From Euglena gracilis (taxonomy: Eukaryota; Euglenida; Euglenophyceae; Euglenales): a DNA stretch of 64,000 nucleotides. Position numbers and translations under genes: made by a program. The stretch is from the NCBI GenBank assembly GCA_039621445.1, contig CP154954.1, forward strand, positions 28,576,417 through 28,640,416, written 5' to 3'. A model generated the notes under the pieces. The model saw nothing but the letters and a program-made list of their open reading frames with translations, was not told the origin of the DNA and did no database searches. Positions 9,311-18,594 of the stretch are shown in pieces; the stretch's first letter is position 1; the number at the start of each line of letters is the position of its first letter.

Positions 9311-9930
9311 TTCAGAGCACTGACGCAATGGTCCCTAGGGTGTGCAATTTGCCCGACAATGCCGGACGGTTCCTTGCCAGAATGCCCCGGTTGCCACCAG
9401 CAAATGGACGTTGGGGGGAATCACCTTGTCTGCTGCCCCAAAAAAAAAAACACTTTGCGGCGAGATGGTGCCCTCCAAACGTTTGTCCTGGAGCTTGCAA
9501 GGAAAGCGGGATTCATGGCTCGAAGAGAAGAGGTGGCAGACAACCCAACAAGGCCCGGCGATGTCTTCATTACCAGATACGATGCTGACGGACCCGCAGC
9601 AGTGGATGTCACGGTGCGTCACCCACTCCAGCCAGCCAATCCGGTCTCCACAAAAGAAGCTGTAGCACGGTGGCACGAACTAAAGGAAACCGAAAAATGC
9701 CGTAAATGCACGCCACCTGCGAACGCCTTGGGTGGACGTTCATCCCTTTCGTGGTGGACTGCTTTGGGGGCGTGGTGGAGCAGGCTGCAACCTTGATCAC
9801 CAAATGCCTCCGCACTGTTTTGGCTCAAACAGATGTTTCCCAACGACGCTCATCTGAAGCCTCTGTATGGCAAACCCTGAGTCTCACATTGGCAAGAGAA
9901 GTGGCCCGCCAGCTGGCATGGGGTGCGGTG
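9311..9930 (+). pseudogene. CCHC knuckle plus restriction-like endonuclease domain
   Basis: After the stop at 9310 the frame gives C-x2-C...H-x3-C (CPGCHQQMD...HLVCC), then an RRD motif, LARKAGF, RREE, RPGDVFI and AAVDVTVRHPL. A CCHC followed by RxD and an (R/P)GD...VDVTV core resembles the C-terminal restriction-like (PD-(D/E)xK) endonuclease region of R2/NeSL-type elements, which nicks target DNA to prime reverse transcription. The assignment rests on motif order only. A frameshift near 9700 moves the end into another frame (LGWTFIPFVVDCFGG). Confidence 0.6.
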
Positions 9931-10051
9931 GCGGAGCCATCTGGAGCGGTGGATCCAACCACCCATAGCCCATATGCAATGGAGTGGGCAAAGATGACCT
10001 ACCACTCTCCCGTACCGTCCCTCCAAAAAAAAAAACCACATGCACACACCG

Positions 10052-10151
<100 letters not shown>

Positions 10152-10376
10152 AGCCACCACGCCCTCCGCCTCTCACCCCCAACGCACCTCACACCACATC
10201 CGCCAAGTTTCTCCTCGCCCCTCCGTCTCCTCTGCTACCAAGGCCGCTCGGCTTTAACCGCCTTCTCGTGTACCTCAGACACTCCGCTGCTTCCGCTTCT
10301 GTATATAGCCCTTCCCTGAACACTCAAATCCAGTAGGCTGTGCCACTGGTCGGTGGACTCGGCTCGCCCCACCACT

Positions 10377-10991
10377 TGTTGGGGGTCCGGGAGGACCCTG
10401 CTCGCCTGGGGGGGCTGCTTTCGCTGGGGCGACAAATTCCCTTTTCTGGCCCTGGTGGGCTCAGGCCAGGGCCTTTGGCAAGTTGGGCCCCGATTTCAAT
10501 TAAATCCACAGGCGGTAATGGGGGTGAGGTGTGCCCCCTGATGTGGGGTCTCCAGTTGCCCGCGTAGGATCTTTTTTTGCCACCATTGTTGGTTTTTCCC
10601 CATTTTCCAACTTGAACTTTTCAACTGAAAGGCTGAAGCAACAAAGACAAACCAACCCACCTACTTAGGTGAGCAAATCAGCAGCACAAGACAAACCTTG
10701 CTGAGAGGATGGGCAGGTACCTTGTGTTCACCTGCTGTTGGTGGGTAGGGACAAGTTGGAAAGCAATGCCTTGATTTCTTGAAAGAATTGGATTGATCCT
10801 TTTGATTGTTCAATACTTAGGTGACTTTTCTGATTCTGTGATTCTCAAATCGAATTCTCAAATTCTTCCCGGAATTTGCTGGGGTTCGAATTCAACTCGC
10901 GTGGCGGTTGACTTGCTTTGGTTATTCCTACCGGGGGTTTTTGGGAATTTTCTGGGAAATTTTTGGCTGCCGACGCCAGCTGCAGCCGACA
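10377..10991 (-). repeat. 3' LTR of element N
   Basis: It matches 27823-28437 over its full length with few differences and ends in TG...CA. It is preceded on the minus strand by the polypurine tract at 10992-11003. Confidence 0.9.
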
Positions 10992-11003
10992 CCCCCTCCC
11001 TTG
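10992..11003 (-). promoter_or_regulatory. Polypurine tract of element N
   Basis: The minus strand reads CAAGGGAGGGGG directly before the TG of the 3' LTR, the position for plus-strand DNA priming. The same tract precedes the 3' LTR of element M. Confidence 0.75.
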
Positions 11004-12532
11004 CGACGTTAGTCGGACCAGTTTTTCTGCCCCCCCCCAAGCAAAAACGGGGAGAGTGAAATTGAATTTTTTTGTGGGGGGGGGCGAAAATTCTGCGGTT
11101 TTTTTTTGAAACGGGTCCTGTCGCTTTTTTTTTGAAAATCTGTGTTACGAGTCGGACCCCCCCCCCAGCCATATAATATCGGGCACCTTGGGGGACTCTG
11201 AAAAATCAGGTCTACAGCGGAAGCCGCCCCACCCCTTTCCTCCGACAAGCATGGGGAACGGGTCTTTGAACACAAAATCTGAAAAATCTGAGCGAAACCA
11301 ACTCTGGGCACTCTACCCCAAGGCCTAAGTCCCACGCTACCCCCTTGGTGAAAATCCTTTTTGGCAGCTTATGTGAGACTTCATTCGATTTCGACTTTTT
11401 TAAAAAAAATCAGGGACTTTGGCCAACAGTGCCTCAGAAAATCTCTTGTGTGGGGAAAGAAAAAGAGAAACCTAGGCATTCCTTTCCAATTCGGGACAGA
11501 AAGGGTAGGAAAAGGCAAACAGTGAATGGGTGCAATGGTGAGAGGGTAAGACGGTTATATACGGCGGGAATAGTGTACAATGGGTGTGCGGGTTCGTGTG
11601 CGTGTGTGGTTGTGTGTTTTGTGTGTATGCACGCTCGCTTCCTTGTCATGCATTCCAACCGAAAATGACTGGGCCGATCGATTTTTTTTTTGAATGCAAA
11701 GAGAACAGGGCTTCACATTGGCCCTCAGCCACTATATCACAGGGCTTTAGTGCCCACGTGGCTGGTTTTTTTTCTCATTGGCCCACACCAGGGCCTGTGG
11801 ACGGAGGAGGGGTCATCTCCAGTCCAGGGTCCCCCCCCCCCCCGAGTTCGGATGCCTCCAAGCTGTGTTCCATGAAAAAATGCCTTTGACCAATATCCAA
11901 TACTAGAATAGTCCAAACCGAATCAAAAAACTGAGTTTTAAAACTCCAACTCGTTTTGTCGTCCACCACAAAAATTATCAAAATCCCAGGTTTTTTCCAA
12001 CTCTTTGAATAAAAATCCTCCAGCAACAAAAAATCCTCAAAAAATTAAAAATTCTGGGTCCAACCCACAAGTCCAGGGCCTACAAAAGCCCTCAACAAAA
12101 TCCAATCGAGAATTCCAACCTGCCACATCCAACAAACAAAGTCCAATCGAGAGCAACCAACCCAACAAAAGCAACATCCAGCAGCATACCGTTGCATAGA
12201 GGCCAGGCCATTCCAGCCCAACCCTGGGCACAACCAATTCACAGCCGAAACCAACCAATTCGGCTTGCCAATTAAAATTCACTGCCCCCCCCCCCCAAAT
12301 CACACGGGGCAATGGGGGTCAAATGACATGGCAAACTCAAAAATACTGAAAATTCAAATCCAATTTTCTCAGCCAAGGCGATTTTTCGCTGCCCCCCCCC
12401 AGTCACATGGGGCCATGGGGGTCAATCTGGCTTCAGCCTCCAAACAAAAAAATCACAAACCTGGGCCGTAATATCCAAACCGGCTGAAATCTCACACACG
12501 TTAAAGGACGGGCCTTCACAGTGTCGCCCCCC
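10992..12532 (-). other. 3' internal region of element N
   Basis: This 1.5 kb between the polypurine tract and element M has C/G homopolymers and A-rich stretches. I see no supportable protein domain. Open frames of 60-110 codons on both strands look random. A C-run (12527-12532) marks the insertion point of element M. Confidence 0.5.
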
Positions 12533-13324
12533 TGTTCACCGGGTCCGCCCCCCCCGGGCCGCCGGTCGCCCCCGCGACCGCCGAGTCCCTTCGGGCCGAG
12601 GGCCCCGGGGGGTCCTCGCCGGTGGGGAGGACCACCGACAGGGGGGTGGTGTTTCCGGGGTGGGGCCTGCGCTTTCTCCGGGGGTTGGTGGGCTCAAGTC
12701 AACCCCTGTTTTTTCACCCAGGTGGTTTCCCCAACCCCAGCCGGTGCGTAGGATCGTTTTTTTAGCGGTTTCCGAAATTTTGCTCAAAATCGAAAAATCT
12801 GCCATTTGCATTGCAAATCTCACTTCTCTCTCTCACACACACACCTTGATGGCAAACCAACCCAAAGACCAACCACAAACCAACCCACTTTGGGACTTTG
12901 AGACCTTGGATTGAGAAACCGAAACTGTGAAATGTCCAAATGGAATGTGACAAACCTGGGGTAAGGAGTGGTCGTCGGGGGTGAAAGCGGAGGCGAAGGT
13001 GAAGATATAGGAGGGTGGGCGGTGGTGTTAAAGGCTCCTTCAATTCAATTGACTTCAATGAATCAATGACCAACAATGAAACTCAACCTGCCACTCCAAA
13101 TCAAAGTCCAATTGCCAAATTCAATACAATAGTATTCCTTCTTGCCAAATATTGGGGAAAACCCCTCAAGTTCTGTGAAAAATGACAAATTTGAAAGCGC
13201 AAACTAATTTGACCCGCTTCCAATTTAAGTCGCGGGTTTTTTTAACTGGTTGGCTGTTACCCGCGACTTTGAAATTTGCGCTTTCTGGCAATTTTTGGCT
13301 GCCGGCGAAAGCCGGCGGCCGACA
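12533..13324 (-). repeat. 3' LTR of element M
   Basis: About 792 bp, nearly identical to 23838-24633 from about 12655 onward. The first roughly 125 bp, a CpG- and G/C-run-rich block, differs at many positions between the two copies. Confidence 0.9.
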
Positions 13325-13336
13325 CCCCCTCCCTTG
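13325..13336 (-). promoter_or_regulatory. Polypurine tract of element M
   Basis: The minus strand reads CAAGGGAGGGGG immediately before the 3' LTR. It is the same as in element N, as is the sequence just upstream of it (GACTAA-GTCG). Confidence 0.75.
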
Positions 13337-13594
13337 CGACCTTAGTCGGTCACCAAAAATTCGCCCCCCCCCCCGTTCCTCAACAACGGGGGGGAAATCC
13401 TCCATTCGGCACTCTTTCATCCAAAGCCTATGTCCCACACCCATTCTTCCTTGAATCAACAAATGGGAAACAAACTTCAGGGACTATGGCTTTCAAGTGC
13501 CTTCAAACCTTTGGGAAAAACTTGTTTCACCAAACAATGAATATTAGGCTGCCCCCCCCCCCCCGCTTCTCACGGGTGGAATGAGGGTCTTCAC

Positions 13595-13990
13595 CAAGAT
13601 CTGCCCCCCCCTTCCAACGGTTCGGGGGACTTTTGGTAAAAATTCGGTTGGCGCCCCCCTCCCCCTCGGGTCGGGGGATTTTTGGTTCAAATTCGTCAAG
13701 CCCCCCCCCCCTCCTCGGGCCGGGGGGATTTTTGTCCAAAAATCAAACGCCCCCCCCCCCTCCTCGGGCCGGGGGGCTTTTGGTCAAAAATTCAAGCGCC
13801 CCCCCCCTCCTCGGGCCGGGGGGATTTTTGTCCAAGAATCAAACGCCCCCCCCCCCTCCTCGGGCCGGGGGGATTTTTGTCCAAGAATCAAACGCCCCCC
13901 CCCTCCTCGGGCCGGGGGGATTTTTGTCAAAAATTCAAGCGCCCCCCCCCCTCCTCGGGCCGGGGGGATGTTTGTCAAACCGAAGGGGGG
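13595..13990. repeat. 48 bp minisatellite in the 3' UTR of element M
   Basis: There are about eight units of 47-49 bp, each a C run, TCCTCGGGCCGGGGGGATTTT and a TTTTGTCAAAAATTCAA-type segment. Unit landmarks (TCCTCGGGCC) fall at 13712, 13761, 13808, 13857, 13904 and 13952; the first two units are more divergent. The period is close to 16 codons, so all three plus frames stay open as Pro-rich peptides. I do not regard these as genes. Confidence 0.9.
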
Positions 13991-14409
13991 CGCATTATGT
14001 GACCATGGACTCCCAACCACATCATCCACATATCCGATGCTTTGAAAAGGAATCCTTACAACACCACCATATGGGACGTGACGGCAATGTGGGGTAAGGT
14101 GTAAAGGCAGCGGGGTAAGGTAGAGGGAGGGAAGGGAGACAGCGGACGGCAATATAGCGTGCAGCGAATATACGGTGGTGCCCCGGCCCCCTTGCGGGGC
14201 CTTTTTCTACCTTTCTCCATTCTTACATTCTCAAATGCTTGCCTTTGTACATTCTTCCTTTCTCACACCCGTGCGCATGTGCGCACAAACACACACGGAC
14301 GTGCAAAGCCGGCTTTTGAATTTTTGATGTTGGGTTAAAAACAGCACTTTGCCTTCCCACTTGGCTCGCCGTAGAGCCTTTGACAGGGCCTTATGGCTCA
14401 CCTTAGAGC
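13991..14409 (-). other. 3' UTR of element M pol
   Basis: About 420 bp between the chromodomain stop and the minisatellite. No domain or RNA gene seen. Confidence 0.5.
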
Positions 14410-16389
14410 CTACGGCCCACCGTCAATTTTAAGTTCGGACATTATGTCCATTTTCACTTTTTTCTCACGGCAATATTTCACAAACTCCCCACTGAAACGG
14501 TGAATGAAATTTCCAGCCGGTTCCCAGGTCTCCTCCCAGTCCTCATATCCGACCCACTTGGTCAAAAATTCCCATTTTCCATCTTTTCCTTTCCGGTGCT
14601 TTAGAATTTTTTCCACCTCCCACTTATCAGGTAATGCCTCTTCTTCTTTTTCGGTCCGTTTATAGTAAAAAAGAGGCACCCCCTTACCTTCAACTTGGGG
14701 TTCCCGATACTCCTTCAAAAAACTCCTATGAGCTTTTGTCTCCACCCCAGATTTCATCTCAATTACATAACTCCGTTCCCCTTCTCTACCCTTCACGACC
14801 CCAGGTCCCACCCACCTAGAGTCAAGCTTCTCACCCGACCCTTCGGGTCTCCTATACCAAACCGTCGTCCCCACCTTTAGGGGTTCCATTTCTTTCCTCC
14901 CCTTATTTATCCTTGCCACCTCCTCCTCATGCTTTTTGTTGAGTATCCTAGCCACCCTCCCATCAATGTCTTGCATCCTTCGGAAAAACTCCACCGAATC
15001 CTCACATTCTTTGGGTGGTTGGTAGGGTACCCCTGCCAATGGTCTTTCCCTTCCAGTCACAATTTCATATGGGCTCAATCCGCTTTCCCCTTTTACGTCA
15101 TGAATTCGGTCCAAAACGTGGGGTAAAGCTTCAACCCAATTAATTTTTTCCTCCACATACAATTTTCTCAACACCTCCATTACCTGTTGTCCGGTTCTCT
15201 CAACCCTCCCGTTTGCTTGGTGGTGGTATGCTTGGGAATACGCTTGCCTAATCCCCAAAAGCGCACACATGTTTTTCCACCAAGTGCTTGTGAAATGGCT
15301 CCCTTGGTCACTTGAGATGACCGAGGGAACCCCAAAAGGCCTCCACTGATTTTTCACCATTTCCTTAGCCAACTTGGCACCGGTTAATCCCTTGTCCTTG
15401 CATGCAACCCCCACAATCCAACCCGAATGCCTATCCACACAAAGGGCTAGGGTGTCGTACTCCCCCCCATCGTGTAAAACCCTTGGCATTCGAAACAATT
15501 CGATTGCAACACTTGTCATTAGTGCATGGGGTATGGGTGTTGACTCGATCGGTCCTTTCAAACTCTCCCCCCTCACACTCGCTTGGCATGTGGAACAATT
15601 TTTGCTGCAATTTTGGTTGAGTTGCTTTGCAGCCTTTTCATCAGCCCAAACAAAACGGATTGTCATGTGTTTCCAAACTTTTTCAGGGCCAACGTGCCCC
15701 AAAAACTCGTGATTTTCTTGAATCACCAAGGGTTGGAAACTTTCAGGCACACACAACTTTTCCTCGAAAAACAGTTGACCGTTCAAGACTTTATAGCTTT
15801 TGGGCCAAACTGAACCACCTTTGGTAGCCTCCCATTTTTCTTTCCATGTGGGGCATCGAGAATATGCTTCCCCCCAATCACGCTCCCATACGGGCTTAAT
15901 ATCCTTAGGGGTCGTACTTGGCAGGGCGTCCCCCACTTCCATACGAGTGTCCCCCCTCGAACTTTCAGCCGTCTCCGGGACAGGGGTCGTCTCCCCCCCC
16001 ACTTTCTCATCCCAAAAATGAACTCGTTTCTTTTCTTTCCTGGGCCCTTGTGAGTGGGTGTCCACAGGGGTGTCTTTTCCTCCTGGGTCTACCCCACCCT
16101 CGGTTCCCCTCCTTGTGCACTCTCCTTTTTCCTCCTCAGGTGTTACGTTTTTGCCACTACGGGTTGTCACCCCCCGTATCCAGGCATTACGTAAATTGGG
16201 CTGGTTTTTGATTCTTATCTCCAAACACTGTTTTTCCTCTTCTTTTTCCTCCCGGATAAAATTTTCCATTTCATCCTTGTCTTCGGCTGACCCGTGCTTA
16301 CTTATGTCCCTTAGGGCCTGTGAAGCTGGGTATGCCCACCGACTAAGGATATCGGCTATGGTGTTTTCTTTACCCAGGATATATCCCAC
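14410..16389 (-). CDS. Integrase with C-terminal chromodomain (element M pol)
   Basis: The product inserts the element cDNA, and the chromodomain would tether it to modified chromatin. This 659 aa frame starts at the end of RNase H (GYILGKENTIADILSRW). It has the HHCC finger (HEFLGH...CSTCQ), then the catalytic core: CVDRHSG (first Asp), SSDQGSHF (second Asp) and NGRVERTGQQ (Glu), with the Ty3-type spacing. A basic region leads to a C-terminal chromodomain (WEVEKILKHRKG, FLTKWVGYEDWEETWEP, about residues 590-635). An acidic, Thr/Pro-rich linker separates RNase H from the integrase. The frame is intact; its true start is internal to pol, so the listed start is only a frame boundary. Confidence 0.9.
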   Translation of the reverse strand: MGYILGKENTIADILSRWAYPASQALRDISKHGSAEDKDEMENFIREEKEEEKQCLEIRIKNQPNLRNAWIRGVTTRSGKNVTPEEEKGECTRRGTEGGVDPGGKDTPVDTHSQGPRKEKKRVHFWDEKVGGETTPVPETAESSRGDTRMEVGDALPSTTPKDIKPVWERDWGEAYSRCPTWKEKWEATKGGSVWPKSYKVLNGQLFFEEKLCVPESFQPLVIQENHEFLGHVGPEKVWKHMTIRFVWADEKAAKQLNQNCSKNCSTCQASVRGESLKGPIESTPIPHALMTSVAIELFRMPRVLHDGGEYDTLALCVDRHSGWIVGVACKDKGLTGAKLAKEMVKNQWRPFGVPSVISSDQGSHFTSTWWKNMCALLGIRQAYSQAYHHQANGRVERTGQQVMEVLRKLYVEEKINWVEALPHVLDRIHDVKGESGLSPYEIVTGRERPLAGVPYQPPKECEDSVEFFRRMQDIDGRVARILNKKHEEEVARINKGRKEMEPLKVGTTVWYRRPEGSGEKLDSRWVGPGVVKGREGERSYVIEMKSGVETKAHRSFLKEYREPQVEGKGVPLFYYKRTEKEEEALPDKWEVEKILKHRKGKDGKWEFLTKWVGYEDWEETWEPAGNFIHRFSGEFVKYCREKKVKMDIMSELKIDGGP

Positions 16390-16652
16390 CGCAAATCATA
16401 CTTGGAGAAAATTTGGTGCCATCTCGCCCTCCTCCCAACCGGACCACTGGGGGTGTCTAGGACTTCCCTTGTCCAAGACTCCAAACTTTGGTGGTCGGTT
16501 AAAACCAAAACGGGTTGCAATCCAATCCAACTCTCCCATTTTTGTAGTGCCAAAATTATGGCGTACGTCTCCAACTCCCTGGGGGTCCATTTTCTTTGCC
16601 CCTCGGTCAATTTTCGAGACATAAAAGCCACTGGCACAGTTTTTTTTCTCAA
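16356..16652 (-). pseudogene. RNase H core of element M in a shifted frame
   Basis: The RNase H domain begins in the RT frame (PFVLRVDASGYAVGA). At a T run near 16641-16648 it moves to this frame, which carries PRELETYAIILAL (catalytic Glu) and VLVLTDHQSLESW (Asp). It returns to the original frame near 16385. Two compensating indels of one base each would explain this. One or both could be sequencing errors at homopolymers. Confidence 0.75.
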
Positions 16653-18168
16653 TCACATCCTGGGCTGTGGGTCTTCCTCCCCCCTCCTTCATTTGCTCTA
16701 ACGTTGCCCCCACGGCGTACCCACTGGCATCAACCCTTAGCACAAAGGGTTTATCTGGGTCTACCCGTTGCAACATTAGGCCCGAACACAACCTTTTTTT
16801 CAGCTCCTCAAAAGCTTTTAAATCCTCCCCATCAAATTCCACAGGTTTTCGACTTCCTTTCTTTCCCACCTCCCTGGGGACTTTCAACTTGTCTTGCAAT
16901 TGGGCAGCTACTTCCGCATACATGTGAATGTATGCATTGTAATAATTTGTGAATCCCAAAAAGGCTCTCAAAGCCGTAATTGTTTTTGGAACCTCCCACT
17001 TTTCGATCGCTCGTAACTTACCCGGTGCAGGCCTCCTAGTCCCGTTTCCTAAAATCTGTCCACAAAATTCGACCTCCTCAACGAAAAGTTTGGCTTTGAA
17101 TTCATCAGCCACCAAAAGTTCTGTTTTCAGCACCTCCAACACCCTCCTCAAATCTTTTTCGTGTGCCCCCACCAGGTCCTCCCCTTCCCCGACCGTTGTC
17201 CCCACCAGTATATCATCTATGTACCCTGTGGCGATATCCCTTACTGGTGTCAAACGGTCGTCGATCATTTGCTGAAATTGCTGGGGGGCATTTGTCAAAC
17301 CCATTACATTCACCCTCCACTGAAAAATGCCTTTGGGGGTGAAACAACACGTTATGGGTCGACTTTCTGGGTGTAAAGGTTGTTGGTGAAAAGCTTGCTT
17401 CAAATCGATGATCGAAAACATTTGGTTTGCACCATGTTTGACCAAAATGTCTTCAATTTTGGGTAGGGGGTAGTTGCATCGCCTTGTTTGGCTGTTTGGG
17501 CCCCTGAGGTCCACCACCCCCCTCCAAGGAAAATCGTTGGATTTTTTTGGAACTGGAAAAGTCTGGGACAGCCATTCTGAATTTTTGGCTGTGGCTGGCT
17601 CAATGTATTTTTTGTCAAGCCAGTCTTGTGTGATTTTTTCAAGTGCCTCTTTCCGCTCACCGTGCATGAAAAAAGGCTTCTGTCTGGATGGTTTTGCCCC
17701 CTCCTTCAGCGGTATGTATGCATAACCATATTGTCCTCTTTCGGGGGGGTCTGGAAATGGCGATGACCGAAATACCGTCCCCCTGTAATCTTGCAAAACT
17801 TGTTCCCTCAACTTAACCACCCGTTCCTCCTCTTTTTTGTCCTCCCCCTCCCTTGCAATTATCATTCGGTTGATAACTTGCACCGGGGGGTCACTTCCCT
17901 CCAAATTTGTGGCAACCTCCCCCAGGTCCTCATCGCTCAAAAATTGAAATTCCTGGTCCAACCCTTCCAAAGGCAAACAAAGACCAAGTTTTTGCAACCC
18001 AAACGAAGACCCGTCCGCCACAGTCACATTGTCCACTGAAAAATTTGTGTCATCCCTGAATTTTTGCGGACCCCACCGTCTTTCAACACCCCGCAAAAAA
18101 ATCAGGTCGGGGCTGTCTTTCACCAACGCCTTGTGGTGTGGAAAAATTCCCAATTTTGCTTCTGCCAA
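16396..18168 (-). CDS. Reverse transcriptase of element M
   Basis: This synthesises cDNA from element RNA inside virus-like particles. RT motifs in order: WLSQTFPVPKK, GVVDLRGPNSQTRR, SIIDLKQAFHQQPL (motif A), FQWRVNVMGLTNAPQQFQ (motif B), TGYIDDILVGT (YIDD at residues 316-319, bases 17212-17223), then FLGFTNYYNAYI of the connection. The RNase H start is in frame; the last roughly 75 residues of this frame are a frameshifted read-through. It is in register with the upstream protease frame, separated by a TAA at 18217-18219. Confidence 0.9.
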   Translation of the reverse strand: MAEAKLGIFPHHKALVKDSPDLIFLRGVERRWGPQKFRDDTNFSVDNVTVADGSSFGLQKLGLCLPLEGLDQEFQFLSDEDLGEVATNLEGSDPPVQVINRMIIAREGEDKKEEERVVKLREQVLQDYRGTVFRSSPFPDPPERGQYGYAYIPLKEGAKPSRQKPFFMHGERKEALEKITQDWLDKKYIEPATAKNSEWLSQTFPVPKKSNDFPWRGVVDLRGPNSQTRRCNYPLPKIEDILVKHGANQMFSIIDLKQAFHQQPLHPESRPITCCFTPKGIFQWRVNVMGLTNAPQQFQQMIDDRLTPVRDIATGYIDDILVGTTVGEGEDLVGAHEKDLRRVLEVLKTELLVADEFKAKLFVEEVEFCGQILGNGTRRPAPGKLRAIEKWEVPKTITALRAFLGFTNYYNAYIHMYAEVAAQLQDKLKVPREVGKKGSRKPVEFDGEDLKAFEELKKRLCSGLMLQRVDPDKPFVLRVDASGYAVGATLEQMKEGGGRPTAQDVIEKKNCASGFYVSKIDRGAKKMDPQGVGDVRHNFGTTKMGELDWIATRFGFNRPPKFGVLDKGSPRHPQWSGWEEGEMAPNFLQV

Positions 18169-18216
18169 CCATGGATAAGAAAGAATGGCATCAACTTTAA
18201 TGTTTGCCTCATAAAA

Positions 18217-18594
18217 TTAAAATTCGTATTCCACACACTCAATTTCCCTTTCCTCATTCCAGTTTTGTTGAAGGATCATTTTCACCTTTGCACATCTGCT
18301 CCCCCCCGCCAAAGTTTGCCCATTGGCAGTTTCAAACCTTAACGGGTCCTTAGCAGGATACATTAGGTGGTCCCCTATCAACCCTTGTCGAATGAGGTTT
18401 GCCTCCGCCCCCGTGTCAATCAAAATTCTGGCCGTTTTTTCCTCCCCATTTGCCAACTTGATCTGGGTTTTTAACAGCAGTTGTCTGTCCTCCCCAAGTT
18501 TCTTCGATCCTCCCCGAGTTTTCGTCCCCCTCAACATTCTTTTTTTCAGCCGCACCAATTTTTTCTTCCCTGGGGTTGCCCCCCCCTGGGAGGG
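18217..18594 (-). CDS. Retropepsin protease of element M
   Basis: An aspartic protease of retroviral type that would process Gag and Pol. The active-site motif ILIDTGAEANLI is clear, followed by the usual hydrophobic segments. It lies in the same reading frame as the methyltransferase segment upstream and the RT downstream, but TAA codons at 18595-18597 and 18217-18219 separate the three. There is no credible ATG near its start, which fits a former continuous polyprotein. Stop-codon readthrough or unannotated splicing cannot be excluded from sequence alone. Confidence 0.8.
   Translation of the reverse strand, partial: PSQGGATPGKKKLVRLKKRMLRGTKTRGGSKKLGEDRQLLLKTQIKLANGEEKTARILIDTGAEANLIRQGLIGDHLMYPAKDPLRFETANGQTLAGGSRCAKVKMILQQNWNEEREIECVEYEF

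Noticed and set aside
13581-14097. Three overlapping Pro-rich plus-strand ORFs of 106-154 codons
   Set aside because: They are read-through of the 48 bp minisatellite in every frame because its period is near a multiple of three.
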